Source of the DNA: Cristatella mucedo
Taxonomy: Eukaryota; Bryozoa; Phylactolaemata; Cristatellidae
Assembly (NCBI GenBank): GCA_009760855.2
Contig: WPIO01000013.1
Span: 4,037,001 to 4,101,000 of the forward strand
Direction: 5' to 3'
Length of the DNA stretch: 64,000 nucleotides
In this document: in pieces, positions 1-11,857 of the stretch
Layout: each line of letters opens with the position of its first letter
How positions within the stretch are numbered: the stretch's first letter is position 1
Notes under the pieces: generated by a model
The model's database searches: none
Seen by the model: only the letters and a program-made list of their open reading frames with translations
What the model was told of the DNA's origin: nothing
Made by a program: the position numbers and the translations under genes

Positions 1-215
1 AGGAATCCAGCCTAGGATTGTTATCAAAATTCCAGCTTCACTCGCACGCTGTCCAGTTCCTTACGGTCAATGGCGTGCCTCTGCTCTTGCTTTCGTGGAG
101 CGGCAAGTAGCTCCAAGTCTTGCTTAGCTTCTAAAAATTTCTACAACGGCCGCCAAGCACGACAGCATGGCGACGGCTAATCACATGTTGATTCACTTGA
201 CTCCAAAGTACACCG

Positions 216-217
<2 letters not shown>

Positions 218-288
<71 letters not shown>
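218..288. repeat. (CT)n microsatellite
   Basis: About 70 bases of nearly uninterrupted CT repeat. The flanking first 217 bases show no recognisable gene. Confidence 0.97.
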
Positions 289-429
289 AAACAGCTAGAG
301 GATCTTAATGAGTATTCATTTCACAGCTGATGGAGAGAAGAAATTAAGCAACGGCAATGAAAAAATGTACCACATTCGGAAAGTGTGATCACCGTGAGGT
401 AAACACTAGACTAAGCGACGGAAACTAGG

Positions 430-3300
430 TTAGTTTATGTGAAGAGTAGCAAACTTTGTTTCTCCTTCTTGCACACCCCTAGATCAATCCAAGCTGGATG
501 TGGAGTTACTAATATCACGCGCTCGAACTTTGACTTCGAGTCATTTGCAGTAACCTCGGAGCAGTCTTTCTAATCTACCGTCTTGATTTTACCCAACAAC
601 AAGCTATCGACGGTGGCACTAGTCAATCGCCCACCAGGTAGAAAGTAATCCTTTATCTCAGATTTCTCTGATCTCATTTCTATTCTATATGCGAGAAATT
701 GATCTTTCCTCATTTTGGGGGATTTCAGGATTCATTTTGATCACTTATTTGAAGCCTTTAGCGCTGAATTTCGTGCATTATCTCTTGTGGCTCATATGCA
801 TGATCCTAGTCACATCAAGGGTCACATACTCGACCAAATTTTCTTATACAAATGCACTTTGTCATTACCGATTATTATCAAATCCTGCCTATCTAACCAC
901 ATGCAGATCTCATTCAGTCTGTAATGTGTGCCCTCCACCTACTTGTCTAAGATCACCTGTAAATCGAGAAACCTCAAGACCCTTGACAGCGATGCTGTCC
1001 GCGCTAGATTGTCTGCTTCGCCTCTGCTGCTCAGTCCTCCTTAAGACCCGTCTCCATTATTAAATTCCTATAGCATGACACTAGCTGACATGATTGACGA
1101 GTTTGCACCTCTGACTAAGTGCACTGTGCGTCTTCGCCCGGACGGCTTATGGTTTACCACAGACATTAAACTAGCTAGGTCTACTAAGCGCAAACTTGAA
1201 AAAGCACACACAATATCATGACTGACTTCCAACGACTAGCACACGAAGACTACTGTAGACTATAGCCAATCGATCCTACTAAAGGTTAAGTCTAGCTTCT
1301 ATAAAAAAAACATTGTTGAATGAACGGATGTACAATCCAAAAATGCTGACGTTGACGATCGACCATCTTCTTAACCACTTCCACGTTAGCTCCTAACCTA
1401 GTGATCCCAGTGACGATCCCGGTGATAATCTAGCTGGTAGCTCCTATAGCTTCTTTGTCAACAAGATAGACAAGATTAAGGAGTCCATACCAAAGATGGC
1501 AGCATCCCATCTGGAATAATTTCCCTCAATTTGCTGCACCTTCATGTCTGCATTTAAGGAGGTCACTACTGACCTCTGCTGCTATCGTGCATACCTAGCA
1601 TCCTTAATATGCCATTAGCTTCGGGTCATGTGCAACCACCTTTCAAAAAGAATGTAGTCAGGCCACTACCCAGGAAACATAAACACAAGAAAAATTGAGC
1701 AACTTTCGCCCAGTCTCACTTCTACGGTTCCTATCAAAGACACTGGAACGAGTCGTGGCAGACCAGCTGAACTCATATATTGAAACTTTAAACCTTACTA
1801 GTAAGTTCCAGGCTGGTTTTAGAGCTAATCCCTCCACAGATTCAGCATTGCCTCGGGTGTATAACGACCTACTTAAGAATGAACACTTAGGTAATCTCTG
1901 CTTGCTTCGCTTGGTCTTTCGGCAGCTTTTGATACTATCGATCGCCAAGTTCTCCTTGAACGCCTCTCATCTCGCCATCGCTCGGCATCACTAGCACTGC
2001 ACTGTAATGGTCATGTCCTATATCAGTGGGAGGATCCAGAGTTTTGATGTGAATGGACAAAGATTATCCGAGGAACCTTTAAAATATGTGGTACTTCAGG
2101 GATCTGTGTTTGGTCCCATTCTTTCACGGTTTATGCTCTCCCTCTTGCCGATGTGCTCGCCATGCACAATCTAGGCTTTTACTTTTATTCAGATGACACT
2201 CAGTTGTACTTTTGCTTTGGTCTCTCCCAGCCCTCCAGCATGTCGAATTCTCTCAACTCCCTTGCTGCATCTATTGATGACATCCGCACATGGATGACAG
2301 ACGCACACGTACTTAAAATTGAACTACTATAAAGCCAACTTACTAGTTATGGGCAAACCAAGTGTGATTCAGTAATTGCAAAGGTTAACGCGTACACTCG
2401 GCAATGCCAGCATGTCTCCTGTTGGACTTGCACGAAATCTAGGTGTCATGTTTCAAAGTGACCTTTCATTAGACGACCACGTCAGCTCCACAGTCTAGTC
2501 TGCCTGCTTTCAGCTACATAACGTTGATAAAATTCGGGCTTGCTTAGACAAGGATACCACAACTAAATAGGTCCATGCACTTGTGACATCTATTCTTGTT
2601 TTCTGTAACTCACTGCTCGCTCGTCTACCGGCCTGAGCACAAAGGCGCTAACAGCTAGTGCAAAGCACTGCAGCTAGGTTTGTAAGTCGTGAGCGTCGAC
2701 GTTGCCACATCACACACACACACACCACTTCTCACCGACTGGATTCCAGTGAAGCAACCCATCGACTTCAAGTTGTGTCACTCACTTTTAGGTCCCTTCA
2801 TTATTTGGCTCCAGCCGACCTATCAGATCTACTCCCCCACCACGCCAGGAATCTTACCACTCGCTTTACGTAATCGAATCATTTACCCGTACCTTGTACA
2901 AATCTCAAATCTTTTGGAGATCGTGCCTTTAGTTCGTATGCTCCCAAAGCCTGAAACTCACTTTCGACTTGCGTTACGGCATCTCGCGAGCTTTCCCACA
3001 TTTAGGAAAACTAGACACGCATCTATTGAACCCAGAATTTAGTGGGTCCCTGTTATTCGTCCTTTATGTGCTTATGCGTGCTGACACTGTGCATGCTGCC
3101 ACTAACCGTACTTGCATGCTGAAACTGTGTACGTCACCCCTAACCATATCATTATTTGTTGTGTATTGAGCATGATACTATTAACTATTCGATCGTGCTT
3201 CCTTGGCAGAAAATGTAAGGTGCCTAGAAAGAGATTAACTTTTCATAGGGTGATATATCAAAATTAATATCATTATTATTATTATTATTATAGAATGTTT
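430..3300 (+). mobile_element. LINE family B, degraded long copy (L2/CR1-type)
   Basis: This is a decayed non-LTR retrotransposon. Traces of the endonuclease region come first, followed by reverse-transcriptase fragments. At 1695-1994 a frame reads NFRPVSLLRFLSKTLERVVA and then an RT stretch. A YSDDTQLYF-like YADD box lies near 2190. The 3' end carries the family's 'agaaagagattaact...' block and an (ATT)n tail near 3270-3290. Frames are broken by many stops and shifts. It aligns by eye with the copies at 24.3-25.9 and 34.4-37.5 kb. The clade is inferred from the RT motif style and the short-repeat tail. Confidence 0.85.
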
Positions 3301-3702
3301 TCTAACTTGCAATAATGTTCAGGCCGTCCAGAAGCTGACAATGAGAATTGTTAGCATTACTTCGTGCATCGTAGCTATGAAGCCTTCATTTGGGGATACA
3401 TCGATATGTATTTTTGAAGCTATTCAAAAGCTGCTCGATTTACGATTAATTTTTGGTGTGACTCACCACTAAATTATTAGGGTAGATTTATCTGTAACTC
3501 GGTAAAGTAAACATAATTGAACTTAAAGCGAGACTCTCTAGAAGCAAACTGAAATTTTAACAGAGTATTGGCTATATGAAATACAACTGGCTCGATCCGT
3601 CACATTATCGTACCATTTGTAAGAAGTTCGCAAGCAATACAGCATATATAAAAGTTAATATTACTCAATCGTGTGTGTGCCTGCACGAACATAAGACAAT
3701 AT

Positions 3703-3855
3703 TCTTTGGTCCAGCGGTTAAGGTGCTCACCCTGACCAAGGTCTGGCTGAGGTCGTGGGCTCGAGCCACGTGGCATACGTGAAGCGGCTGAATAGAGATT
3801 AAGTTCTCTTGGAGCGTTATACAAATGAATTGTATTTATATTTATTTTATTTATT
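3703..3855 (+). mobile_element. SINE1, tRNA-derived SINE
   Basis: The head resembles a tRNA gene, with 'ggttaaggtgctcaccctg' and a B-box-like 'gtgggctcgagcc'. It is followed by a body with 'agagattaagttctcttgga' and a tail of 'acaaatgaatt' plus TTTAT repeats. Related copies lie near 7.5, 20.7, 23.3, 37.7, 41.4 and 55.5 kb. The body and tail match the 3' end of LINE family B. Confidence 0.85.
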
Positions 3856-4150
3856 ATTAATTACTAAAATATTAAAATGTATGGTCGACTAGTACAGAAA
3901 TCTCCTATTTGGATATAAAAAAATTGGATACTTGCAAATCAGCACTAATTTTAGTCAAATTAAATGCTTAAAATACTCCGGGTTTCGTTAACAAGTCGAC
4001 AGACATATGCCAAAGCTTAAAAACGCGGACTGACTATTGCTTAGGCGAAAGCGGTATTGGTGCCGCGAAATGCTTGATACTTCTTGAACAGGCTCTGTCA
4101 ATCGGTCTTTGGAACAGTACTGAAGATAGGCTTTCTCTCACTATTCACTG

Positions 4151-4240
4151 ATTAATAATAATAATAATAATAATGCACTCGATAAAGCGCCCTCAGAGAT
4201 CTCAATCTCTCTCTAGGCGCACTAGAAAACTAACCACAGG
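4151..4240 (-). mobile_element. LINE family B, 3'-end fragment
   Basis: A (TAA)n run followed by 'gcactcgataaagcgccct' and 'ctcaatctctctctaggcgc' is the reverse complement of the LINE B 3' end. The copy is truncated after about 90 bases. The preceding 300 bases (3856-4150) show nothing recognisable. Confidence 0.8.
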
Positions 4241-4430
4241 TTCCCTGATCTGTTGTCACTTAATGGCACCAAGAGCTTAACGGCAGAGTTATTTTTGCGA
4301 GCGGAAATGTGCCGGGAGTAGCTCCTGCATCGTGCTTCCTGGCATCAAAAGTATATCCTTTTGGAAGTAAGACACAACAGAAACCAGCTGCAGGTGACCC
4401 TGCATTCATTTGCGCATAGCTACGTATGAT

Positions 4431-4690
4431 GTGTATGACAGCACACAAATGCTGTTCCAAGCGTACCGGTGCGTGTCCACTACCGGATGCGTACCAGACC
4501 ACAATTAAAGATGCACTAACCATGTGATCTAGAGAAAAAATGCAAATGAAACAGACTAAGATTTTTCAGCCAGCTGGCGATTAGCAAAAGCTTGAGCACC
4601 AAGTCTTCCTCAATCAGCATCCAAATGCTGTTCCAAACAGGTACGTGTGTGTCCACTAACAGACATGCACTCACGAAATGATAAGTACTA
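4431..4690. repeat. Diverged direct repeat pair
   Basis: Two blocks about 180 bases apart (near 4448 and 4620) share 'aaatgctgttccaa', then 'gtgtccacta', then 'atgcact'. They look like an old local duplication. No coding function is visible. Confidence 0.5.
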
Positions 4691-4746
4691 AGCAGCCACG
4701 TTAGCTAGAGTGAAGCTTTCAAGGACTGGACGTGCTAAATTCGGCA

Positions 4747-4924
4747 CTAAGCTGAGGCTATACTGAAGAAGACAGTAGTCGTCTCCAGAACTGGTGGACC
4801 ATGGCCAATTCGCACAGCGCAACTTACCAGATGATGCGGCGTGAATGTCGGAGTGACATTGATCTTTTTCAGAAGGCCTTCTTTCGACAAGCGAGCAGGT
4901 TGAAGGGATATCGATTCCTCGCAC
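4747..4924 (-). CDS. Candidate 3'-terminal exon of an unrecognised gene
   Basis: On the minus strand a TAG acceptor after a short T-rich stretch opens a 58-residue frame that ends in a stop at 4747. It begins CEESISLQPARLSKEG and ends ETTTVFFSIASA. The amino-acid mix looks natural and is not low complexity, and the region is not one of the repeat families here. I do not recognise the product. No upstream exon with a matching phase was proven. The minus frames at 5792-6000 are the nearest candidates. It could be a chance open frame. Confidence 0.3.
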
Positions 4925-5017
4925 CTAAAAATGTACAACATGTTACTTAGCTGAGAGGTATTAGGTGTGATGCAATAATTTGACTGAGTGAAAAAAAAAT
5001 ATTTCTGTGTTGAGGTG

Positions 5018-5225
5018 AAAGCGAGAGAGAGTGAGAGAGAGAGAGAGAAGAGGAGAGAGTGTGTGAGAGAGAGGGAGAGAAAGAGGGGGAGATACAAAAA
5101 GAGAATGAGAGAGAAAAAGATACAGAAAGCGAGAGAGAAATAAAAAGAGAAAGGGTGAGAGCAAAAGAGAGAAAGAGAGAGAAAGATAGGATTGAGAGAG
5201 AGAAAGAGGGTAAAAGAGAGCGAGC
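5018..5225. repeat. GA-rich low-complexity tract
   Basis: About 200 bases of interrupted (GA)n with AAAG variants. Reading frames through it on both strands are compositional artefacts. Confidence 0.95.
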
Positions 5226-5287
5226 GATTTCACAGCAGCTTTCGCCACGAGGATGCGGTCAGCGCAGCTTTCGTCATATGTAAACTG

Positions 5288-5525
5288 TAATAATAATAAA
5301 AAATAATGCACTTGATAAGGCACTCTCAGAGAACTCAATCTCTTTTCTAGACGCTTTGTATTTGCCGCAAAGGAAACACAATTGAGTGGTGAGTGGTATC
5401 ACGCTTCATAAACGACAAGAATGACATGGTTAGGGGTGACATACACAATGTCAGCATGCAAGTGCGATTAATGGCATCATGCACAGTGTCAGCACCCATG
5501 AGCACATAAAGGGCACAAGATATAA
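5288..5525 (-). mobile_element. LINE family B, 3' fragment
   Basis: The reverse complement of the LINE B 3' UTR: a TAA-rich start, 'cactctcagagaactcaatc', then the 'gcatgcaagtgcg'/'tcagcac' block shared with the copies at 11.2, 20.0 and 40.7 kb. Confidence 0.85.
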
Positions 5526-5791
5526 AATTGCACTAGGTAAAGCAAATTCTCGGGCTTTCTCGCAACTGTAAAAACAACCAGTTACCCCGGCCGCTACCGA
5601 CAAAACTAGAGTTTACGCGAACAGCCATTTGTTTCTTGATATACGTGTTTCTACTAAGCATTGCTGGTAATTTATCAGAAAAACCGTTACAACTGCACCG
5701 GGGGGGGGGTCTTCTCACTACAGATGCAAAGGGCAAGGCTGCCGAACTTGACTTCCGTGTAAACGTAGTCCGGTTTGATGGAATAGACCTT

Positions 5792-6000
5792 TCAGCTCCG
5801 TTTTGGGTTCTGATGGCTCAGGTACAAGCCGTGACTCCGCAAGCAAAGAAAGCTTCCTACGTGCGCCAGAGACACCGCCAGTTTACCTCGTGCTGGCAAA
5901 CCAAACTCAGAGGGATACAACGCCGAAGACACGTCGTCGGGCAACTTGTGAAACATTCTTGCAAGTTCCGAAAACGGTTCCGACAATGTCTCTCGCCATA
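5792..6000 (-). other. Possible exon(s) of an unrecognised gene
   Basis: A minus-strand frame reads SEPFSELARMFHKLPDDVSS and continues to a GT donor-like site in 'cacgaggtaaac'. Just downstream on the same strand (5700-5780) another frame contains YSIKPDYVYTEVKFGS. Both look protein-like, but I could not join them with one consistent set of splice phases. They may belong with the candidate exon at 4747-4924. The function is unknown. Confidence 0.2.
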
Positions 6001-6021
6001 TATCACATTCGACTAACTTGA

Positions 6022-7514
6022 ATGCAGTTATTTTAGCAATACATTCCTTTAGAAAGTGAAAAAGAAATACTTAAATGCTACGACACTGGAAGCTTCAAAT
6101 CTATAGGCACGCACTTTTAACTGGCGAACACTAAGCTCTGCATATTCACCTGCTTAATTTGCATGTAGGATATTATATGCAGCTATCCTATATAAAACGC
6201 TCACGGATGCGAGAAGCGATTGTCAAAGGTTGACGGAGGCCGACGGAAATGAGGAAATTGAGGTTGAAGTTGAAATTGAAATTGAGGAAATGGTTCTAAT
6301 GCGCCTCCTCTTATCTGGACATCTCGTGTAACCTGTGACTCTAAGCTAGTGACGAACGAACCATCAATATGGGGATAGCAGGAACTTGACGTAATTCTGG
6401 TAGTCAAGGCCGATTAGATTTTTTGATTTTGATAACTTTGAACCTATTTTTACTCTAGGTCGGCGTTTCCTTTGATGCAGTGTACTTCTGAACCTCGCCT
6501 CCTCAACTGCACCCTTTCTAGCTGTTACAGATATATAAATATATATATGTATATATATATATATACTAATAAATATACAGATTGGTTGTATAAATACACA
6601 GAGTATAAATAATGCTCTATCGTCTGTAAATTCATAAATTTATTAAGTGTCAGTCAAATTTGAATAGATTTTTCTTGTGCATGCATTAGTAAGATTTTTA
6701 GTTAGGTACTCGTGCATTTACTGCTGCAGTTTTGAAGGACCTCGCATGACTTCATTTTGACGCATTCTCTTCTAGATATCTTGCACCTTTTATCAGAATT
6801 GGGAAAGTATGTGTATTGATTGTATTGCTTTTTGTTTGTGTGTTGCTCTGAACACATTTCACACATTCCGACACTGCCGGTCATGCACCTATAATTTGAA
6901 AGCTCCCTTATATTATGCTAATGTTTTGATGGATTGCCGGTCCAATCGCCAAAATTACTTCCTAGACTCTAAACTTATTGGTTATAAATGTGGCACAATG
7001 GGTAAAACTCCCAAGAGATGCAACTTAAAAAACTTAAATCTCTTTGAAGCGGTAAAGATTTTAAGCCGACAGATAGCCCGAATTTAGGCGGTCTCTAAAT
7101 AATTTGCATCAAACTTTAGCAGCTGGAAAGTTATTTAATATCCAAACAAGATTTCTGAAGCTCTGAAATAAATAAATTACCGTGAGAACCAATGCCCGGT
7201 AGAGCCCTGAATAAGAATTAGAGGCTCGCGGACGTCCATTTTGTGCCAGAGTAGAAATTTAATAAAAGAAAAAGGGTCCCACTCATACGAGGAGGATTGT
7301 GTAAGGAAACGTTTCCCAGCGAAAGCTTTGACAGACGTCGACGAATCTTCTCAAAATAAATCAAAGCCACGAAAATAACACTTTATGTATAAGTTCTTCT
7401 CTGTGCGCGACTATGAAATATAAAGCCGTGGGCTTGAAGCACTTTTTGAGCTTGGCATGGAACGCTGTCTGGATATCTCAATAGATATGCATATATAAGC
7501 ATCTATATTTCTAC
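6022..7514. other. AT-rich intergenic stretch, no gene seen
   Basis: It holds a run of imperfect hexamers (gttgaa/attgag) near 6255-6295 and a short TA microsatellite near 6535-6565. Open frames are short and lack recognisable domains. Confidence 0.6.
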
Positions 7515-7642
7515 ATGTAAATCATTTTTATAACGCCCTAAGAGAGCTTAATCTCTATCCATGCGCTTCGCATATGCCACGCGGCTCGAGCTCACGACCT
7601 CGGTTGTGAAAGGTGAGCACCTTGACCCCTAGGCCGAGCAAC
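7515..7642 (-). mobile_element. SINE1 copy
   Basis: The reverse complement of SINE1: 'taacgccctaagagagctt' at the tail side, then 'ctcgagctcacgacctcgg' (B box side) and 'ggtgagcacctt' (head). Confidence 0.8.
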
Positions 7643-7849
7643 GGCTGCCATTGAACGCTGAATGATTATAACTATGGACCATTAACCCGTGTGGATCTGA
7701 GTTATTGCTTCGGTCGACGCGAAATTCTGCATGGCGCTAAATCCGAAGGCAGACAACCTGCCGCTGCTACGCACTTTGAAATTTAAATTGCTTACAGTAC
7801 ATCACCTACAAGTCGCTAGTTGCATTACAAGTTTCGAGCGTCACCGGTA

Positions 7850-8475
7850 TTCGTCTCACGGCGGCTGAGACTAGCACCGTTAGGAGCGCTGTGCTTTCGA
7901 TCTAGTTCTGTCCGGACGCGGAAGCCACATACCACGTTCGTAACACAGTTCAAGTCGAATTAAAATTGACGTAAACTAATGATACACGATTGAGACGCCT
8001 AGCGCTGCTAAGGTGACATATTGCTATTGAGAGGACCTGAAGTCGTATTGCCCTTGCTACTTTGCCGTCAAACCGCTTGACAGCACTTCACGCCGAAGGC
8101 TTGACTTAATTTTACTCGACACTCATTCGCAGCCGTCTATACAGCCTCCACAGTGCGCGACAGCATCCGAGGGCGTACGAGACGCCGCGAGATGCCCTCG
8201 CACGCGCGCGACCGTACGTACGCACGAACGCACCGAGTCGCCTGCTCAGACGAGCTGCTGACGGGGCGAGCAGGGAGCCGTACCTTGCGCTCACGGCAAA
8301 CTTCGCAGGCTCAGACGGCGACGCTGGAGCGTGCGGAGCGGGAGACTTGCGCTTCATCATTGTCGCCTCAGCCTTAGCCGCCAACCGAGTGCGGCACCGA
8401 CGCTTGGACCGACCGACGCACGTAGCCTCGTGTAGAAAGCGTTGTGCTGTTCGGCGCTGGGCTAGAGAAGGGGCT
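7850..8475. promoter_or_regulatory. CpG-rich island, gene not identified
   Basis: CpG density rises sharply against the flanks, strongest at 8140-8420 (for example 'cgcacgcgcgcgaccgtacg'). Such islands mark promoters or first exons elsewhere in this window. No convincing coding exon was found, and the 123-residue minus frame is arginine/alanine-rich from base composition. Confidence 0.35.
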
Positions 8476-8759
8476 ACTTCCAATTTCCAGTCTGAATCTG
8501 AATAAAAGCTGCTTCTTATTATTACTTGAAAAACTATTCACAGATCATGGTAATTACAAACAACACCTCAACTGATCAAGCGGCGAGAATATGATTTTTA
8601 GAAAATATTCAAGATTAGAGAATCACGTGCTTTATTTCGGCGATAGCTGCAGTATTGGGCTATTCTTACGAGAACTGTATCTTAAAAAGACCCGACAGAT
8701 TTTTCAAGGAGCAGCTCTAGTGGTTAACAATTCTCTTGATACTTTTGGATTAGCTGAGG

Positions 8760-8871
<112 letters not shown>

Positions 8872-8940
8872 TTCTATGCGAGATACACCTAAATAGTTAT
8901 GAGCCTCAGAACATTAGATTAGAACCGAAGTTCACCATTT

Positions 8941-9363
8941 TCAATCGGTGCTAAGCGCCAATTGCCTTGCAATCTTTGAGGCTTTAATGTACACTGAAAA
9001 CAGCCGTAAAAATGAGCATTCTCGAATGGTTAAGAGCCAACGTAAGGCCTTCCTCTGCCGGAATAGTGCAAAAAATAGAAACCAGCGACGGTTAATGTCA
9101 GCATTTGGCTTTGCCACCTTGATAGGCTCAAAAAGGAATTTATACGGAGAATTTTCAGACGTTTTCTTTGGAGCTACCATGGCCGCTGTCCTGTCTCCAT
9201 TTTCCACACCAATACTAGCCGTTGTAGCAACGAGCTGGGCTTCAATGCGACGTAGAACCTTTAACTGTTCAGGGGTTAAGGTCGTCAGCACTTCACTTGG
9301 CAGAAGACTGGCGAGTGCCTTTAGTTTCAGCTCTACATCAATAGATTTTTGAAACGTTATCAA
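8941..9363 (-). CDS. Candidate exon of an unrecognised gene
   Basis: A 140-residue open frame. Its first two thirds look like natural protein: an amphipathic helical stretch (ALASLLPSEVLTTLTPEQLK) and then SPYKFLFEPIKVAKPNADIN. An acceptor-like TAG lies just inside the frame, at 'ttgatgtag', before the ELKLK residues. The last third is rich in R, F and L and may be intron. I recognise no family. The opposite strand is also open over the same stretch, so the strand is not certain. Confidence 0.3.
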   Translation of the reverse strand: MITFQKSIDVELKLKALASLLPSEVLTTLTPEQLKVLRRIEAQLVATTASIGVENGDRTAAMVAPKKTSENSPYKFLFEPIKVAKPNADINRRWFLFFALFRQRKALRWLLTIRECSFLRLFSVYIKASKIARQLALSTD

Positions 9364-9651
9364 ACTAGGAAGTGATTAAAACACAGAACACTATGAGTAG
9401 CAGACCTCACTCCATCGTTGCACGAGAATTTATGACTTAGACTGCGACTTTTCATGCTTATTCTTGATCTTGTCTCAGCATCCAGTATTGCATGTGTTTG
9501 CATTCACTTAAACAGCATGTTAGGTATGACAGACAACGGCCTGCGTCCAACGTCTTTTAGACTGAGCATACACGCACTGGAAACCTTTGAAATACAGTGA
9601 ACGGTCAAGTTACCACGTTGACATTAAGATTGCTAAGATTAATGAGCTTTC

Positions 9652-10130
9652 CTAAGTAATTAGAAGCACGAAGACTGCTTCCGGAAACTCGGAATTCGCC
9701 AGATAGACTGAGTAATACTCTCCGGCAACGAAAGTGGTAGCACGAGGCACAGCAATGTCATCGCGTTGCACACCATCGATAAAATAACGGTGATCGGCCA
9801 GCACTAGAGGAGAGTTGGTAACAGTCACGGTGTGAGTCGTAGTGCTGAAACTTTCAGCAGTGTGCTCGCAGATAATAAAAGTAAATTGCACAGCAGCAAC
9901 GGATCAGCAGCCCATGACCTGAGCAGCTTGAACTACAGCAGCTGCGTTCGAGCGAGTCACAATAGTCGCAGGCAAACAGGTCCACGGTGGCACATAACCG
10001 GCTAGAAAGAACGACAACGTCGTTCCTCTCACATTGTCGGTCAAGGCTGAGGTACTGAGCATGGCTTGCTCGCTATCAGCAGCCGTGTCTAGATGCTCTC
10101 GCATAAAGTCGTAAAACGTGACTTCTCAAA
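9652..10130 (-). pseudogene. Open frame broken by in-frame TGA codons, unknown product
   Basis: Minus frames 9904-10104 and 9652-9891 are in the same phase and separated by a single TGA after residues AAQVMGC. A second in-frame TGA lies upstream near 10125. The downstream part reads THTVTVTNSPLV and then YFIDGVQRDDI. This faintly recalls beta-sandwich domains that contain a '(Y)xIDGVxxxD' turn, but that is only an impression. It is most simply a decayed coding region. Intronic separation cannot be excluded. Confidence 0.3.
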
Positions 10131-10737
10131 CCGCACGTTTCAGCAACGCGAGTTTCAGCTGTCGCCTGCATCTGAAGCTACGTCTACATCGGTCGGATCA
10201 TCGCTCTCGACGTCGTCTAGATTAGCGGTAGTCCTTCTCAGTCCTTCTGCTTACGACACTCGCCCGGTCGGCGGTCCCGGCTCGCCCGCCTAGCAGCCTC
10301 GGCTACATTCTCGGAAGACTAGTGGTTAGCCGTGACACGACTTGCATTCGATATTCGGAACTTTTCTCCTGAAATTAAAAAGTCCCTGCCTTCATGCTTT
10401 CCATGCGGTCAAGGCTACTGCGTTCAAATTCTGCTAACTGCTTTTTTGATTACCCCCTCGTAATGAGAGCACCACTCGTGAGCTCGCGCGACACTGGTGC
10501 GCGATATGAACAGCTCAGCAATTTTCCTAGCAGCAGTCTCCTCTGCAGCGCAGTTCTTCTTAGAATTTTCTCAGACAGCTCTTCTCTCGGAAATGCAAAA
10601 TAATTTTGGCAGAGCAAGAAACTTCTTCAGCTTTTGAGCGCTCGACGCGGCCGTCAGTGTATTCCTCAATCCGGCCGATACGGAAATTCCTCTCTACGGT
10701 ACAATTGCACCCAATGCAGTCACGAGCAGTGAGACTG

Positions 10738-10741
<4 letters not shown>

Positions 10742-10779
<38 letters not shown>
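10742..10779. repeat. (GA)n microsatellite
   Basis: Nineteen uninterrupted GA units. Confidence 0.97.
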
Positions 10780-10781
<2 letters not shown>

Positions 10782-10879
10782 TGAGACTGAGCATGAGGCA
10801 GCTGCAAATATTCCACGATAGCTATGCAAGATTTTCGACGCGAAATGTTCGAAGCGTTCGAAGTGTAGCGGCTTCGACG

Positions 10880-11100
10880 TACGATCAGAACTGATGCGGC
10901 CGCAGCTCGTTGCGGCCCTAGTCCCAGCCGACGCGCGCGCGACGACCTAAACCTACCTACCGACGGAGACCTGAACCTGCGAACCTTAGGTTCACAGGTT
11001 CACGCTTTCTTTACGTCGCACGGACGACTAGCGGCTTGTCGGTGCGACGTCGACGCACGCGCGCGCGCGTGCGTCGACAGACGTGGAGCACAGCAGCGAT
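10880..11100. promoter_or_regulatory. CpG-rich block with a perfect palindrome
   Basis: Dense CpG (NotI-like gcggccgc, runs of cgcgcg) surrounds a 30-base perfect palindrome at 11049-11078. A direct run of 'aacct' motifs lies at 10950-11000. This may be a promoter island, but no gene was assigned. Confidence 0.3.
11049..11078. other. 30-base perfect palindrome
   Basis: The sequence starts gtcgacgcac, passes through alternating CG, and ends gtgcgtcgac. It equals its own reverse complement. The alternating purine-pyrimidine core could also adopt Z-DNA. Confidence 0.9.
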
Positions 11101-11148
11101 GAAGAGCGCTCAGGTAATAATAATAATAATAATAGGCTCAGACCCGAA

Positions 11149-11857
11149 GATAATAATAGTAATAATAATAATACTGCACTCGATAAAGCGCCCTCAGAGA
11201 ACTCAATCTCTTTCTAGGCGCTTTACATTTGCTGCAAAGTGATACGCAATAGAATAGTAAGTAAAATCATGCTTGAAAAACAAACGAAATGAATAACATG
11301 GTTAGGGGTGACATGCACTGGGTCAGCATGCAAATGTGGTTAGTGGCAGCATGAACAGTGTCAGCACGCATAAGCACATCGAGGACGAATCACAAGGACC
11401 CACTAAATGCTGTCCTAAATAGGTGTGTTTTTAAGTTTCTTTTAAATGTGGTCAGGTCAGGGGATGTTCTGATGCAGGTCGGGAGGCAGTTCCAGGCTTT
11501 GGGAGCATACGAGCTAAATGCACGGTCTCCAAAGGATTTAAGGTTTGTACGAGGTATTTCTAGACTGTTGGATTCCGAAAAGCGAGTGGTACGATGCTTT
11601 GCCTGATGGGGTAGTATATCTGAAAGGTAGGCTGGAGCCATAGAATGAAGGGACCTAAAAGTGAGCGACAAAACCTTGAAGTCAATCCGTTGCTTGACTG
11701 GTAGCCAGTGCAGGTCGGCGAAAAGTGGAGTAATGTGGCAAAACTGCGACGCTCACGACAGACAAGCCTAGCTGCAGAGTTTTGCACCAGCTGCAATCGC
11801 CTGATCGCACATGCTGGTAGGCCTGTAAGCAGTGAGTTGTAAGAGCAGTAACATGAC
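11149..11857 (-). mobile_element. LINE family B, 3' fragment (C-terminus of RT ORF plus 3' UTR)
   Basis: On the minus strand it encodes the ORF2 tail (SLTFRSLHSMAPAYLSDILP, then SYAPKAWNCLP and TTFKRNLKTHLFRTAF). The 3' UTR and (ATT)n tail lie at the low-coordinate end. One frame break separates the two reading blocks. It is among the better-preserved 3' ends of the family. Confidence 0.9.

Noticed and set aside
8112-8483. 123-residue minus ORF
   Set aside because: Arg/Ala/Ser composition follows from CpG-rich DNA. There is no domain, and the opposite strand is equally open.
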